Below the pieces are notes generated by a model. The model was not told the DNA's origin. It saw nothing but the letters and a program-made list of their open reading frames with translations, and made no database searches. Both the position numbers and the translations under genes were made by a program. This document shows positions 1 to 9,221 of a stretch of 64,000 nt of DNA, piece by piece. Position 1 is the first letter of the stretch, and each line of letters opens with the position of its first letter. This DNA comes from Caenispirillum salinarum AK4 (GTDB lineage Bacteria; Pseudomonadota; Alphaproteobacteria; Rhodospirillales; Rhodospirillaceae), in assembly GCF_000315795.1 (NCBI RefSeq), contig NZ_ANHY01000004.1:186001-250000 (forward strand). Reading direction: 5' to 3'.

Positions 1-366
1 GGTGTCGGTGTAGGCGCCGCCCCAGGGCTCCACCACCGTATCCAGGTACAACGCGCCGACCTCGCGGCACAGGCGCATGAGCGCCACCGACGAGACGTCC
101 ACCGACAGGTTCAGCAGGAAGTCGCCCTCGCCCAGCAGCGGCTCCAGCAGGGCGCGGTGGTTGTCCTCGGTCACCGGCTCCAGGCGGAAGGTGACGCCCA
201 GGTCCTCGGCCACCTCCTTGCCGCGCTCCTCGGCGGTGATGATGGTGATGCGGTCCCTGGGCATGTCCACATGGCGCAGGATCAACGGCAGGACGCCCTG
301 GCCGATGGAGCCGAAGCCGACGATGACGAGGCGGCCGGGAAAGGTGACATAGGTGCTGTCGGTCAT
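1..366 (-). CDS. hss: Homospermidine synthase, N-terminal part (runs off the window)
   Basis: The minus strand is open from an ATG at 366 to the window edge, giving 122 residues without a stop. The protein begins MTDSTYVTFPGRLVIVGFGS, with a Rossmann GFGSIGQG dinucleotide-binding motif near residues 17-24, followed by LPLILRHVDMPRDRITIIT and a segment around DVSSVALMRLCREVGALYLDT, both typical of homospermidine synthase. The family makes sym-homospermidine from putrescine (or spermidine) in an NAD-dependent reaction and is the common polyamine route in many alphaproteobacteria. The saccharopine dehydrogenase fold is an alternative reading of the N-terminus alone, but the alignment to Hss looks better. 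The catalytic C-terminal part lies outside the window. Confidence 0.85.
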   Translation of the reverse strand, partial: MTDSTYVTFPGRLVIVGFGSIGQGVLPLILRHVDMPRDRITIITAEERGKEVAEDLGVTFRLEPVTEDNHRALLEPLLGEGDFLLNLSVDVSSVALMRLCREVGALYLDTVVEPWGGAYTDT

Positions 367-474
367 GCGGGAGGTCCCCCTGGCGTGGTTCGGGCATCCC
401 CTTACGGAATCGCGGGCAGGTGTGCAATCGCGAAAGCAACGCGCCGGCTGCGCGTCCCGGTTTCGCGGGCGGGG

Positions 475-1059
475 TCAGTCCACCACCGCAACATGGTCCA
501 GCTCGCGGAACCGTTCGGCCCAGTCGATGCCGTAGCCGACCACGAACCGGTCGGGAATGGTGAAGCCCGTGAAGTCCGCCGGACAGTCCACCACCCGGCG
601 CTCGGGCTTGTCCAGCAGGACGGCCAGTGCGGTGCGTCCGGCGCCGGCGTCGCGCATCAGGTCCAGGGCGCGGGCGGCGGTGCGGCCCGAATCGAGGACG
701 TCCTCCACCACCAGCACGGTCTCGCCCTCCACCTCCGGCAGCGCACCGGACCGTGTGACGGTGCCCGAGCTTTCCCTGGCTGCGCCGTAGCTGGCGAGCT
801 GCAGGAACTGCACCCGCAGGCGCACCTTCGCGCCGTGGCGGCCCAGCGCCCGCAACAGGTCGGCGGCGAAGACGAAAGCGCCCTTCAGCACCGGGATCAT
901 GGTGATGTCCGGCCCCAGCTCGCGCACGATGTCGGCGGCCATGGCGTCGAGCCGGGCGGCGATGTCCTCGGCCGAGATCAGCGTCTGCGGCGTCGCCTGG
1001 TCGGGATCGGTGGGGGCCGTGCGCGTCAGGTCGGACGGCTGGCGGGGCATCTCGGTCAT
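475..1059 (-). CDS. hpt: Hypoxanthine phosphoribosyltransferase
   Basis: A 194-residue protein that salvages hypoxanthine (and often guanine) to IMP/GMP using PRPP in the cytoplasm. The PRPP-binding loop is visible as VLVVEDVLDSGRTA, preceded by the flexible-loop region around LQLASYGAARESSGTV, and followed by LLDKPERRVV and a C-terminal FVVGYGIDWAERFREL that is diagnostic of HPRT rather than other type I PRTases. Length is slightly above the usual 175-185 because of an N-terminal extension rich in T, P and D; a shorter start inside it cannot be excluded. It lies 108 bp downstream of hss on the same strand, and could share its transcript only with genes further upstream, as the next gene is divergent. 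Confidence 0.93.
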   Translation of the reverse strand: MTEMPRQPSDLTRTAPTDPDQATPQTLISAEDIAARLDAMAADIVRELGPDITMIPVLKGAFVFAADLLRALGRHGAKVRLRVQFLQLASYGAARESSGTVTRSGALPEVEGETVLVVEDVLDSGRTAARALDLMRDAGAGRTALAVLLDKPERRVVDCPADFTGFTIPDRFVVGYGIDWAERFRELDHVAVVD

Positions 1060-1255
1060 GATCGGCCTCGCAGAGGCAGTGGGCGCGGACGGCGGACGGC
1101 TCGTCCACTATAGCGATGACGGCCGCCGACACAACGCCGGCGCCCTCGGCGCACGGACCCGATGGGCGGCGGGCGCGTTGTGGTTTGGGTTGACTTGCTC
1201 GGCGGTTCCCCGCGTGATCCCCTGAGATAATCTTTCATTCGCTAAAGGACCGGAA

Positions 1256-2668
1256 ATGTCCGCGCCCGGCTCGGCCCTGCATGAAGAGGACCAACACCTG
1301 CGAACACTTTTCCAGGCCGCGCCCTTCCTTGTCGCAGCCACGGAAGGACCGGCGCATCGCCTGGCATGGGGCAACGACTGCTTTGCCGAGTTCTTCGGCG
1401 CCCATGCCGTCGTCGGCGCGCCGCTGCACGAGGCCGTGCCCGACCTGGTGGCGCAGCACGTGGTGGCGGCGATGGACGGCGTCTACGCGGGTGGACCGTC
1501 CCGCGAGTTGCGGGCGGTGCCGCTGACCATCCCCACCGCCGGACCGCCGCGCCGGCGCATGATGGACCTGTCGGTGCATCCCCGCCGCGGGCCGGACGGG
1601 GCCGTCGTCGGCCTGCACCTGCACGGCGCTGACGTCACCAGCGGCCGGCGGCAGCGGTCGCAGGCCGCCCGCCGGGCGCAGGAACAGCGGACCGAGCTTG
1701 AAGCGCTCTACAACAAGGCGCCCGTGGGGCTGGTGATGTTCGACCGCGACCTGCGCTTCGTGCGTGTGAACGAGCGCCTGGCCGAGATCAACGGCCTGCC
1801 GCCGGACGCCCACCCCGGGCGGCTGGTGTGGGATGTGGTGCCCGACCCCAACATCCGCCGCATCGCCGAGCCGTTGCTGCGCGGCGTCCTCGAGACCGGC
1901 GAGGGATGCACGGTGGAGCTGGAGGGCGAGACCCTCAGCCAGCCCGGCGTCGTGCGTCAGTGGATCGAGCATTTCTATCCCCTGCTGGACGAGCAGGGCG
2001 ATGTCGTGGGCGTCGGCGCGGCGGTGGAGGAAGTGACCGAACGCCACCGCGCCGAACGCCGGCGCGCCGAATCCGAGTACCAGCGCGAAATCCTGGTGCA
2101 GGAACTGGCCCACCGCGTGAAGAACACGCTGGCGACGGTGCAGAGCATCGTCATGCGCACCCTTTCCGGCCATGTGGAGGCGGCGCCGCTCAAGGTGCTC
2201 ACGGAGCGCCTGGAGGCCCTCGCCAAGACGCACACCCTGCTGGCCGAGAACTGCTGGGCCGTGGACCTGACGCTGGTGGCGCAGGGAGAGCTGGCGCCCT
2301 ACGGCGCCAGGGCCCACGCGCGGGGTCCCGAGGTGGCGCTGCACGCGCGCGCGGCGGTGGCGCTGACGCTCACCCTGCACGAACTGGCGACCAATGCCGC
2401 CAAGCACGGTGCCCTGTCCGGCGACTCCGGGCGGATCGATCTTTCCTGGGAGGTCGCTGCCGAAAGTGGCAACGATCGCCCTGCCTTGATGGTTGTATGG
2501 AAGGAATCCGGAGGACAGCCGGTGGCCGAGCCCAGCCGATCCGGATTCGGAACCCGGCTGATCCGGCGGGTGGTGCCCCATGACCTGGACGGGACCGTCG
2601 ACCTGCGGTTCGAGCCGACCGGCGCCGTCTGCCGCCTGACCATGCCGATGCACGAGGTGTGTCCGTGA
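1256..2668 (+). CDS. PAS-domain HWE-family sensor histidine kinase
   Basis: A 470-residue soluble kinase with no membrane segment. The N-terminus (about 20-130) and the middle (about 145-270) look like PAS folds; the second contains ALYNKAPVGLVMFDRDLRF and ends in the PAC-like VVGVGAAVEEVTERHRAE. The phosphoacceptor region ELAHRVKNTLATVQSIV places His at about residue 286 and is the HWE/HisKA_2 signature, followed by an ATPase domain with HELATNAAKHGAL (N box) and GFGTRLI. A good ribosome site (AAGGA) lies 8 bp before the ATG. It overlaps the following receiver gene by 10 bp, which suggests a two-component pair. The HWE family is frequent in alphaproteobacteria, in light, redox and general stress sensing; the ligand here is not evident. 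Confidence 0.9.
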   Translation: MSAPGSALHEEDQHLRTLFQAAPFLVAATEGPAHRLAWGNDCFAEFFGAHAVVGAPLHEAVPDLVAQHVVAAMDGVYAGGPSRELRAVPLTIPTAGPPRRRMMDLSVHPRRGPDGAVVGLHLHGADVTSGRRQRSQAARRAQEQRTELEALYNKAPVGLVMFDRDLRFVRVNERLAEINGLPPDAHPGRLVWDVVPDPNIRRIAEPLLRGVLETGEGCTVELEGETLSQPGVVRQWIEHFYPLLDEQGDVVGVGAAVEEVTERHRAERRRAESEYQREILVQELAHRVKNTLATVQSIVMRTLSGHVEAAPLKVLTERLEALAKTHTLLAENCWAVDLTLVAQGELAPYGARAHARGPEVALHARAAVALTLTLHELATNAAKHGALSGDSGRIDLSWEVAAESGNDRPALMVVWKESGGQPVAEPSRSGFGTRLIRRVVPHDLDGTVDLRFEPTGAVCRLTMPMHEVCP

Positions 2669-3033
2669 CCGACGATCGCCTTTCCGGCCTGCGCGTGCTG
2701 CTGGTCGAGGACGAGGCCCTGGTGGCCATGTACGTGGAGGACCTGCTGGAGGACGCGGGCTGCGAGATCGTCGGGCCGGTGCCGCGGCTGGATGCGGCGC
2801 TGTCCGTCATCGCGGCCGGGCCCGTGGACCTCGCGATCCTGGACGTCAACCTGAATGGGGAAAAGGTCTGGCCGGCGGCCGATGCCCTGAAGGCCCGCGG
2901 CGTGCCCTATGTCTTCCTGACCGGCTATGCCGCCGGCGCCGTGCCCGGCGCTCATGCCGCCGTCACGCGGTTGCCCAAGCCCCTCAAGCCCTCGGACCTG
3001 TTCAGCACGCTTCGCACCGTCGCCGGACGGTGA
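2659..3033 (+). CDS. Single-domain response regulator
   Basis: A 124-residue stand-alone receiver domain starting at a GTG inside the end of the kinase gene. Visible receiver residues are the acidic pair in LLVEDEA (residues 18-19), the phospho-acceptor Asp62 in LAILDVNLNG, a Thr/Ser switch in FLTGYAA and the conserved Lys in RLPKPLKPSD. There is no output domain, so it probably works by protein contact or as a phosphate sink for the HWE kinase encoded just upstream. Such HWE kinase plus short receiver pairs are common in alphaproteobacteria. The GTG start is supported by the fact that an in-frame ATG does not occur until the receiver core. Confidence 0.9.
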   Translation: MSVTDDRLSGLRVLLVEDEALVAMYVEDLLEDAGCEIVGPVPRLDAALSVIAAGPVDLAILDVNLNGEKVWPAADALKARGVPYVFLTGYAAGAVPGAHAAVTRLPKPLKPSDLFSTLRTVAGR

Positions 3034-3112
3034 TTGCGCGGCGGGGGCGGGGAGCGGCTATAGTGGACGGGTCCGCATCGTGCTTCGACAGTCAAGGAAG
3101 ACGCCCGCCGCC

Positions 3113-3514
3113 ATGACGTCAGCCGACACCCTTCGCACCGAAGACCGCCCCGGCGTCCGCCTGCCCACCCTGTGGCGCGGCGCCCGCTGCCGCTGCCCGC
3201 GCTGCGGCAGGGGCAGGGTCCTGCACAGCTACCTGAAGGTGCGCGAGGCCTGCGCCGTCTGCGGCACCCGCTTCGGGCACCTGCGGGTGGACGACGGCGC
3301 CGCATGGCTGGCGCTCAGCCTGGTGGGGCTGCTGGTGTTCCCGGCGCTGATGTACGTGGAGATCGCCCACCAGCCCGACGTGACGCTGACCATCATCGGG
3401 GCGGTGCTGGCGGCGCTGGTGCTCACCCTGGTGCTGCTGCCCGTCAGCAAGGGGATCATCCTGGCCGTGCTGTGGGCGCTGGAGCGCAAAGGGAACACGG
3501 TGCCCGACCAGTAG
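3113..3514 (+). CDS. DUF983 zinc-ribbon membrane protein
   Basis: A 133-residue protein with an N-terminal zinc ribbon (CRCPRCGRGRV and ACAVCGTRFGH, two CxxC pairs) followed by two hydrophobic helices (about residues 66-85 and 91-115). This arrangement defines DUF983, a family of unknown function widespread in alphaproteobacteria and often found near cytochrome oxidase assembly genes. The ATG at 3113 was chosen because upstream in-frame codons overlap the receiver gene and read as poor protein. It lies 80 bp after the receiver gene on the same strand and is followed by a long non-coding stretch. No enzymatic role can be assigned from sequence. Confidence 0.85.
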   Translation: MTSADTLRTEDRPGVRLPTLWRGARCRCPRCGRGRVLHSYLKVREACAVCGTRFGHLRVDDGAAWLALSLVGLLVFPALMYVEIAHQPDVTLTIIGAVLAALVLTLVLLPVSKGIILAVLWALERKGNTVPDQ

Positions 3515-3790
3515 GGGACGGGCTTTGCTCCGCCGCGAGCGTGTTCAGGAACGGCCAGGGTTGCCGCCGTGTGTGGGCCCCGGCTTTCAAGGCTGTGCAG
3601 ACATCGGTGGACGTGCCCGGACAGGAGCGCAGGAGGATGGTCGGCATCGTATGTCGATTCCTGCTTCTAAAACAAGAGCTTAAAACGCCGTCGCACTTGC
3701 GATCACAGTGCCCCGCACGCTCCGTCGGCCGTCCGTTGGACACCTCCGGGCGGCAACCGCCGATTTGCTGGCACTCCACTTTCGCCCACG

Positions 3791-3826
3791 AAAAAGGCCG
3801 CGCCGGTTGCCCGACGGCGGCCTTTC
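3791..3826. terminator. Bidirectional hairpin between DUF983 and nrdJ
   Basis: AAAGGCCGC at 3793-3801 pairs with GCGGCCTTT at 3817-3825, closing a loop of about 15 nt. Runs of A on the left and T on the right would serve as U tracts for both strands. The position between two convergent genes fits a shared terminator. Confidence 0.5.
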
Positions 3827-3914
3827 TCAGCGCGGGCGGCAGGGAGAGAGAAGAGGAAAAACCCGATCCCCGCCGCGCGCCGTCTTGTATACCGTCTACA
3901 CTCTCAACGGAAGA

Positions 3915-3946
3915 GCCGACCGCCGGACTTATGGCGTCCGGTCGGC
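3915..3946. terminator. GC-rich hairpin downstream of nrdJ
   Basis: GCCGA at 3915-3919 pairs with TCGGC at 3942-3946 and CCGGAC at 3923-3928 pairs with GTCCGG at 3936-3941, leaving a 3-nt bulge and a 7-nt loop. It sits 53 nt beyond the nrdJ stop. There is no clear U tract, so it may be a 3'-end stabilising hairpin instead of an intrinsic terminator. Confidence 0.4.
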
Positions 3947-3998
3947 CGGTTCCCCGAGGCTCTCTCTCCTCTCGGCCCTGGGTCGGGCCGGCTGCCGG

Positions 3999-6900
3999 TT
4001 ACGAGCAGCCGGTGGTCGACCCGCAGCTGTCGCACTTCAGGCAGGTGCCGTTGCGCACCAGCGTGAAGTTGCCGCATTCGGGGCAGTTGTCGCCCTCGTA
4101 GCCCTTCATGCGGGCTTCCGCCACCCGGCTGGCGCGTCCCGAGGCCGAGCCCACCGCCGCCGAGGTCGCGCCGGCGGCCGAGACGCTGGCAGTCGCCGCC
4201 GCAGTGGCGGAGTGGCCGTGGCCGTCGGTGCCGGTGGCCCGGGCGGTGACGGTAAAGCCCGCCTCCTTCTCGCGGTTGGCCGCCCGGTTCAGGACATAGA
4301 GGTTCGACCGCACGTAGCCCTTGGAGATGCCGCGCTCAAGCGCCGTTTCGCCCCATTCCTCGATGTCGCCCTCGTCGTGGCCGCCGCCCATGACGTCGTG
4401 GCCGATGCTTTCCGGGTCCACGTGAGCCAGTTCGTTGCGGGCCAGGTAGCTGATCGCCAACTCGCGGAACAGATAGTCGATGATGCTGGTCGCCATCTTG
4501 ATGGTGGCGTTGCCCTCGACCATGCCCGACGGCTCGAAGCGGGTGAAGGTGAAGGCCTCCACGTATTCCTCCAGCGGCACGCCGTACTGCAGGCCGATGG
4601 ACACCGCGATGGCGAAGTTGTTCATCAACGAGCGGAAGGCGGCGCCCTCCTTGTGCATGTCGATGAAGATCTCGCCCAGCTTGCCGTCCTCGTACTCGCC
4701 GGTACGCAGGTAGACCTTGTGCCCGCCGACGACGGCCTTCTGGGTGTAGCCCTTGCGGCGGTCCGGCATGCGGCGGCGCTGCGCGGTGTAGCGCTCGACG
4801 ATGCGTTCGGCCATCACCTCGGCCTTCTGGGTCGGGGTCGGGGCGGCGGCGAGCGCCTCGGTGATGGTGGGCGCCTCGGCGTCCGCGTCGTCGTCGTTGT
4901 CGGCCTCGGGCAGTTCGTCCAGTACGGCGGCGGCCAGCGGCTGGCTGAGCTTCGATCCGTCACGGTAGAGCGCGTTCGCCTTGATGCCCAGCTGCCACGA
5001 CAGCATGTAGGCCTGCTTGCAGTCCTCGATGGTGGCGGAGTTCGGCATGTTGATGGTCTTGGAGATCGCGCCCGTGATGAAGGGCTGCGCCGAGGCCATC
5101 ATGCGGATGTGCGCCTCCGCCGTGAGATACCGCTTGCCGATGCGGCCACAGGGGTTGGCGCAGTCGAACACCGGCAGGTGCTCGGGCTTCAGGCCCGGCG
5201 CGCCTTCCACGGTCATGGCGCCGCAGACGTAGGTGTTCGCCGCCTCGATCTCGGCCTTGGTGAAGCCCAGCGCCGACAGCATGTCGAAGGTGAAATCGTT
5301 GAGCTGCGCGTCGGTGAGGCCCAGCGTCTCCTTGCAGAACGCTTCGCCGAGCGTCCACTTGTTGAAGGCGAACTTGATGTCGAAGGCGCTTTTCAGCGCG
5401 CCCTCCAGCTTCTCAAGCTCTTCGGCGCCGAAGCCCTTGGCCTTGAGGCTCTGCGGGTTGATGTGCGGCGCGCCTTTCAGGCCGCCGTGCCCGACGGCGT
5501 AGTTGATGATGCCGTCGATGGTGGCGTCGTCGTAGCCGAGCGTGCGCAGGGCGGTGGGCACCAGGCGGTTGATGATCTTGAAGTAGCCGCCGCCCGCCAG
5601 CTTCTTGAACTTCACCAGGGCGAAATCGGGCTCGATGCCGGTGGTGTCGCAGTCCATCACCAGGCCGATGGTGCCCGTCGGCGCAATGACGGTGGTCTGG
5701 GCGTTGCGGAAGCCGTGCTCGGTGCCCAGCTCCAGCGCCCGGTCCCAGGCCCACTGGGCGGCTTCCACCACGTCCTCGTCGGGGCAGTGGGCGCCGTTCA
5801 GCGCGATCGGCTTGATGGACAGGCCCTCGTAGCCGGTGTGTTCGCCATGAGCGGCGCGGCGGTGGTTGCGGATGACCCGCAGCATGGCGTCGCGGTTTTC
5901 GTCATAGCCCGGGAAGGCGCCCAGCTCCTGCGCCATCTCGGCCGAGGTGGCGTAGGACACGCCCGTCATCAGGGCGGAGATGGCGCCGCACAGGGCGCGG
6001 CCGGCGTCGCTGTCGTAGGAGATGCCGTTGGCCATCAGCAGGCCGCCGATGTTGGCATAGCCCAGGCCCAGCGTGCGGAACTTGTACGACAGCTCGGCGA
6101 TGCGGTCGGCCGGGAACTGGGCCATCAGCACGCTGATCTCCAGCACCACCGTCCACAGGCGGCAGGCGTGCTCGAAGGCCTTGACGTCGAAGCTGCCGTC
6201 CTCGTTGCGGAAGGTCAGCAGGTTCAGCGACGCCAGGTTGCAGGCCGTGTCGTCCAGGAACATGTATTCCGAGCACGGGTTGGAGCCGTTGATGCGACCC
6301 GACTCGGGGCAGGTGTGCCACTCGTTGATGGTGGTGTCGAACTGCAGGCCCGGATCGGCGCAGGACCAGGCGGCATAGCCGATCTTGTCCCACAGGTCCT
6401 TGGCCTTGACCGTGTCCTTGACCTTGCCGGTGGTGCGGCTGCGCAGGGTCCAGTCCTCGTCGCGGGTGACGGCGTCGAGGAAGTCGTTGGTCACGCGCAC
6501 GCTGTTGTTGGAGTTCTGGCCCGAGACGGTCAGGTAGGCTTCCGAGTCCCAGTCGCTGTTGTACTCGGGGAAGATGATCTCGTCATGGCCCTGGCGCGCG
6601 AACTGGATGACGCGCTGGATGTAGTTCTCCGACACCAGCGCCTTGCGGGCGGCGATGATGGCCTTCTTGAGCGCGCGGTTGACCTTGGGGTCGAAGCGCT
6701 CCTCGCCGTCGGCGGCGCCGTCCCACTCCTTGGTCGCCTTCATGATGGCGTTGAGGTGGCGGTTGCACTGCTTGGAGCCGGTGACCAGCGCGGCGACCTT
6801 CTGCTCCTCGTGCGTCTTCCAGTCGATGAAGGCCTCGATGTCGGGGTGGTCGACGTCGACGATCACCATCTTGGCCGCGCGCCGCGTGGTGCCGCCCGAC

Positions 6901-7706
6901 TTGATGGCGCCGGCGGCGCGGTCACCGATCTTCAGGAAGCTCATCAGGCCCGACGACTTGCCGCCGCCGGCCAGGCGCTCGCCCTCGCCGCGCAAGCGCG
7001 AGAAGTTGGTGCCGGTGCCCGAACCGTACTTGAACAGCCGCGCCTCGCGCACCCACAGGTCCATGATGCCGCCGTCGTTCACCAGGTCGTCCTGGATGGA
7101 CTGGATGAAGCACGCATGGGGCTGGGGGTGCTCGTACGCCGACTGGGACTTCACCAGCTTGCCGGTCTTGTAGTCCACGTAGGAATGCCCCTGGGCCGGG
7201 CCGTCGATGCCGTACGCCCAGTGCAGGCCGGTGTTGAACCACTGCGGGGAGTTCGGCGCGCCCATCTGGGTGCACAGCATGAAGCGCATTTCGTCGAAGA
7301 AGGCGCGCGCGTCCTCTTCCGTGTCGAAATAGCCGCCCTTCCAGCCCCAGTAGGTCCAGGTGCCGGCCAGGCGGTCGAACACCTGCTTGGCGCTGGTCTC
7401 GCCGACCACGCGCTCGTCCGCCGGCAGCTTTTCCAGGGCGGCGGCGTCGGGGGCCTTGCGCCACAGCCACGAAGGAACGTCGTTTTCCTCGACCGGCGTC
7501 AGCGCGGCGGGCACGCCGGCCTTGCGGAAGTACTTCTGGGCCAGCACGTCGCTGGCCACCTGGGACCAGTCGGCGGGGACCTCGATCTCGTCGGCCTTGA
7601 AGACAACCGAGCCGTCCGGATTGCGGATCTCGCTGGACGTATGGCGGAAGCCGATGTCGGCGTAGGGCGACTGGCCCTCCTGCGTGAACAGGCGACGGAT
7701 CTGCAT
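3999..7706 (-). CDS. nrdJ: Adenosylcobalamin-dependent (class II) ribonucleoside-diphosphate reductase
   Basis: A 1235-residue enzyme that reduces ribonucleotides to deoxyribonucleotides using an adenosylcobalamin-derived thiyl radical, so it works with or without oxygen. The catalytic region is visible as [19 protein letters not shown] (about residue 475, the NPCSE active-site loop), with the partner cysteine in [12 protein letters not shown] and the C-terminal barrel in [20 protein letters not shown]. The C-terminus ends in a zinc-ribbon-like CPECGN...[14 protein letters not shown], which carries the redox-active cysteines that regenerate the active site. The length of about 1200 residues is normal for the long alphaproteobacterial NrdJ. 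The ATG at 7706 is preceded by GGGGAA. No B12 riboswitch is recognisable upstream; instead a candidate NrdR box pair and DnaA boxes lie at 7855-8023. Confidence 0.95.
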   Translation of the reverse strand: MQIRRLFTQEGQSPYADIGFRHTSSEIRNPDGSVVFKADEIEVPADWSQVASDVLAQKYFRKAGVPAALTPVEENDVPSWLWRKAPDAAALEKLPADERVVGETSAKQVFDRLAGTWTYWGWKGGYFDTEEDARAFFDEMRFMLCTQMGAPNSPQWFNTGLHWAYGIDGPAQGHSYVDYKTGKLVKSQSAYEHPQPHACFIQSIQDDLVNDGGIMDLWVREARLFKYGSGTGTNFSRLRGEGERLAGGGKSSGLMSFLKIGDRAAGAIKSGGTTRRAAKMVIVDVDHPDIEAFIDWKTHEEQKVAALVTGSKQCNRHLNAIMKATKEWDGAADGEERFDPKVNRALKKAIIAARKALVSENYIQRVIQFARQGHDEIIFPEYNSDWDSEAYLTVSGQNSNNSVRVTNDFLDAVTRDEDWTLRSRTTGKVKDTVKAKDLWDKIGYAAWSCADPGLQFDTTINEWHTCPESGRINGSNPCSEYMFLDDTACNLASLNLLTFRNEDGSFDVKAFEHACRLWTVVLEISVLMAQFPADRIAELSYKFRTLGLGYANIGGLLMANGISYDSDAGRALCGAISALMTGVSYATSAEMAQELGAFPGYDENRDAMLRVIRNHRRAAHGEHTGYEGLSIKPIALNGAHCPDEDVVEAAQWAWDRALELGTEHGFRNAQTTVIAPTGTIGLVMDCDTTGIEPDFALVKFKKLAGGGYFKIINRLVPTALRTLGYDDATIDGIINYAVGHGGLKGAPHINPQSLKAKGFGAEELEKLEGALKSAFDIKFAFNKWTLGEAFCKETLGLTDAQLNDFTFDMLSALGFTKAEIEAANTYVCGAMTVEGAPGLKPEHLPVFDCANPCGRIGKRYLTAEAHIRMMASAQPFITGAISKTINMPNSATIEDCKQAYMLSWQLGIKANALYRDGSKLSQPLAAAVLDELPEADNDDDADAEAPTITEALAAAPTPTQKAEVMAERIVERYTAQRRRMPDRRKGYTQKAVVGGHKVYLRTGEYEDGKLGEIFIDMHKEGAAFRSLMNNFAIAVSIGLQYGVPLEEYVEAFTFTRFEPSGMVEGNATIKMATSIIDYLFRELAISYLARNELAHVDPESIGHDVMGGGHDEGDIEEWGETALERGISKGYVRSNLYVLNRAANREKEAGFTVTARATGTDGHGHSATAAATASVSAAGATSAAVGSASGRASRVAEARMKGYEGDNCPECGNFTLVRNGTCLKCDSCGSTTGCS

Positions 7707-7854
7707 GGCAGGTGTTCCCCTAGATGTTGTGTTGGGCGGGCAGTGCCGCGACGTGACCTCTGACGGCCTCGTTCCCCCTCGGCCGGGCGGCGCGCCGATT
7801 GTCCCCTCAGCGTCGCCGACAAGGACTGAGCCTAGGCGAAGGTCATAGAGCGGG

Positions 7855-7902
7855 CAACTGAATTTTGTGCTTGCAATGCCCGTGTAACACTAGATGTGGG
7901 AT
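7855..7902. promoter_or_regulatory. Candidate NrdR box pair upstream of nrdJ
   Basis: Two 16-bp elements, CAACTGAATTTTGTGC (7855-7870) and ACACTAGATGTGGGAT (7887-7902), each match about 10 positions of the NrdR consensus ACACwATATaTwGTGT. They are separated by a 16-bp linker, which is the spacing (three helical turns between centres) characteristic of NrdR operators. NrdR represses ribonucleotide reductase genes according to ATP/dATP level, and class II genes are known targets. The individual matches are imperfect, so spacing and location carry most of the weight. Confidence 0.5.
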
Positions 7903-7906
7903 GACC

Positions 7907-8023
7907 TGTGGATATATCGGGGGATGGCGCGGGGAGGGCGCGGAACAACCGCCGCCACCGCCCGGTTTCCCTGCGCCTTGCGGGCGGTGGAGGACCGCAG
8001 GCGGTGTTATCCACAGCTGTGGA
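7907..8023. promoter_or_regulatory. DnaA-box-like sites upstream of nrdJ
   Basis: A perfect DnaA box TTATCCACA lies at 8007-8015 and forms part of a palindrome, TCCACAGCTGTGGA (8010-8023). A second, one-mismatch box in reverse orientation (TGTGGATAT, 7907-7915) lies about 100 bp away, just next to the candidate NrdR pair. In E. coli DnaA regulates the nrdAB promoter through such boxes; by analogy these could link dNTP supply to replication initiation. The alternative is a replication-related site unconnected to nrdJ. Confidence 0.45.
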
Positions 8024-8243
8024 GGAATCCTTGAGAGACGCGAACGGCCACCACATGTAGTCCCGCAGCCCCGCCCCGCCGGCTCCTGGCCGCGACGGTG
8101 CTGGACGCGGGCTGCGCTTTACGCCATAGTGCGGCCCGATCCGCCGTCCGGTGCTTCCGGTCGGCCGGCCCCGTTTTGTTCAAGAGGCTCCCGCGCCCGA
8201 ATCCCGCGCGGGCTGAAAGCGTACCCACCGGAGCGACCGTCAC

Positions 8244-8600
8244 ATGATCACCGGGACCCTGTTCACCACGTGGCTCAAGGGCGAGTTCGTCGGCAAGGAC
8301 CAGTACGGCAACCGCTACTTCCAGGAGCGCAAGCAGCCGAAGCCCGGCCGGCGCCGCAAGCGGTGGGTGCTGTACAACGGCAAGATCGAGGCGTCCAAGA
8401 TCCCGCCGGAATGGCATGCCTGGCTGCACTACACCACCGCCGAGCCCATCAAGGTCGACGAGAAGAAGCCCTGGATGAAGGAGCACCTGCCCAACCTGTC
8501 CGGCACGGTGAACGCCTATGTCCCCAGCGGCGACGACCGCCGCGGCGGCAAGCGCGACAAGGGCACCGGCGACTACGAGGCGTGGACCCCCGGCTCCTGA
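8244..8600 (+). CDS. NDUFA12-family complex I accessory subunit
   Basis: A 118-residue protein of the NDUFA12/B17.2 family, an accessory subunit of NADH:ubiquinone oxidoreductase that alphaproteobacteria share with mitochondria. Recognisable segments are the aromatic start TLFTTWLKGEFVGKDQYGNRYF, the RRKRWVLYNG strand, and the hallmark PPEWHAWLHYTTAEP, followed by a basic C-terminus. There is no signal peptide; the protein attaches peripherally to the complex at the inner membrane. A GGAGCG ribosome site precedes the ATG. In many alphaproteobacteria this gene lies near mlaD, DUF2155 and aat genes, exactly as here, and away from the nuo operon. Confidence 0.93.
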   Translation: MITGTLFTTWLKGEFVGKDQYGNRYFQERKQPKPGRRRKRWVLYNGKIEASKIPPEWHAWLHYTTAEPIKVDEKKPWMKEHLPNLSGTVNAYVPSGDDRRGGKRDKGTGDYEAWTPGS

Positions 8601-8643
8601 CGGGGCGGGCGGTCGGCATGCCAGCGACTCGGGCGGCGTCGTC

Positions 8644-9198
8644 ATGAACAGTCGCGCCAAGGAAACCCTCTACGGCACGCTTACGGTCGGCCTCCTGGCG
8701 GCCCTCCTGACGTTCAACGTCCTGGAGCGCCATGAGACGGCCGTGGTGCAGAACGGTCTCGTGACGCTGACCGCCACCTTCAACCGGGTGGACGGGCTGG
8801 CCGAGGGCGCGCCCGTGCGCATGGCCGGCGTGCCCGTCGGCGTCGTCGACGAGATGCGCCTGACCGACCGCTTCGGGGCCGAGGCCGTGCTGAAAGTGCG
8901 CGAGGACGTGCCGCTGCCCGACGATACGGCCGCCATCATCGAGACCGAAGGCCTGTTCGGCTCCAAGTACATCGAACTGCAGCCCGGCGGGTCGCTGGAC
9001 AACCTTCAGCCCGGCGACACCATCAGCTTCACCCAGGATTCGGTGATTCTGGAGGAGCTGCTGTCCAAGATCATCGCGCGCGCCAAAGCCGCCCGCGGGG
9101 CGAGCGCCGACCAGCCGGTGGACGGCGGGACCGGCGCGGACGGAACAGGGGCCGGCGGCGCGGCCGGCGGCAATCCGTTTCCGTCCCTTTCGGACTGA
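8644..9198 (+). CDS. MlaD-type phospholipid-transport protein, copy 1
   Basis: A 184-residue protein with one N-terminal membrane helix (about 9-25, TLYGTLTVGLLAALLTFNVL) and a single MCE/MlaD domain. Visible MCE features are VTLTATFNRVDGLAEGAPVRMAGVPVGVV and the segment GLFGSKYIELQPGGS. The C-terminus after residue 140 is a low-complexity Gly/Ala-rich tail ending NPFPSLSD. MlaD proteins form hexameric rings in the periplasm that ferry phospholipids between inner and outer membrane. It is followed 23 bp later by a second MlaD-like gene. Divergence between the two suggests distinct subunits. The ATG at 8644 was chosen because upstream in-frame codons overlap the NDUFA12 gene. Confidence 0.82.
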   Translation: MNSRAKETLYGTLTVGLLAALLTFNVLERHETAVVQNGLVTLTATFNRVDGLAEGAPVRMAGVPVGVVDEMRLTDRFGAEAVLKVREDVPLPDDTAAIIETEGLFGSKYIELQPGGSLDNLQPGDTISFTQDSVILEELLSKIIARAKAARGASADQPVDGGTGADGTGAGGAAGGNPFPSLSD

Positions 9199-9221
9199 CG
9201 CGGCGCAGGGGGAGGCAAGGC

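Larger units (their letters stand above)
3515..3998. other. Gene-free, strongly structured intergenic region
   Basis: This 484-bp gap lies between the convergent ends of the DUF983 gene and nrdJ. It contains two separate hairpins (annotated individually), and a GGAGAGAG tract at about 3842 that can pair with a CTCTCTCC tract at about 3963, enclosing the second hairpin. A short AT-richer patch around 3655-3690 is visible. Open frames crossing it have no convincing ribosome site or family similarity. I see terminators rather than genes, but a small RNA cannot be excluded. Confidence 0.5.
7707..8243. other. Divergent regulatory region between nrdJ and the NDUFA12 gene
   Basis: This 537-bp gene-free region separates two divergently transcribed genes. 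It holds the candidate NrdR boxes and DnaA boxes listed separately. Its central part (about 7855-7920) is noticeably richer in A and T than the surroundings, as expected for promoters. From 8024 to 8243 I see nothing beyond a ribosome site for the NDUFA12 gene. Confidence 0.6.

Noticed and set aside
3636-4101. Small gene after the AGGAGG at 3630 in the nrdJ 3' region
   Set aside because: The Shine-Dalgarno-like sequence is too close to the ATG at 3636 and too far from that at 3650; the translated product lacks any recognisable feature.
3708-7763. Open frame of 1351 codons opposite nrdJ
   Set aside because: It is the antisense shadow of the high-GC nrdJ gene: Val/Gly/Ala/His-rich with no family features.
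7707-7900. B12 riboswitch upstream of nrdJ
   Set aside because: No GCCACTG B12 box or companion conserved segments were found on the minus strand.
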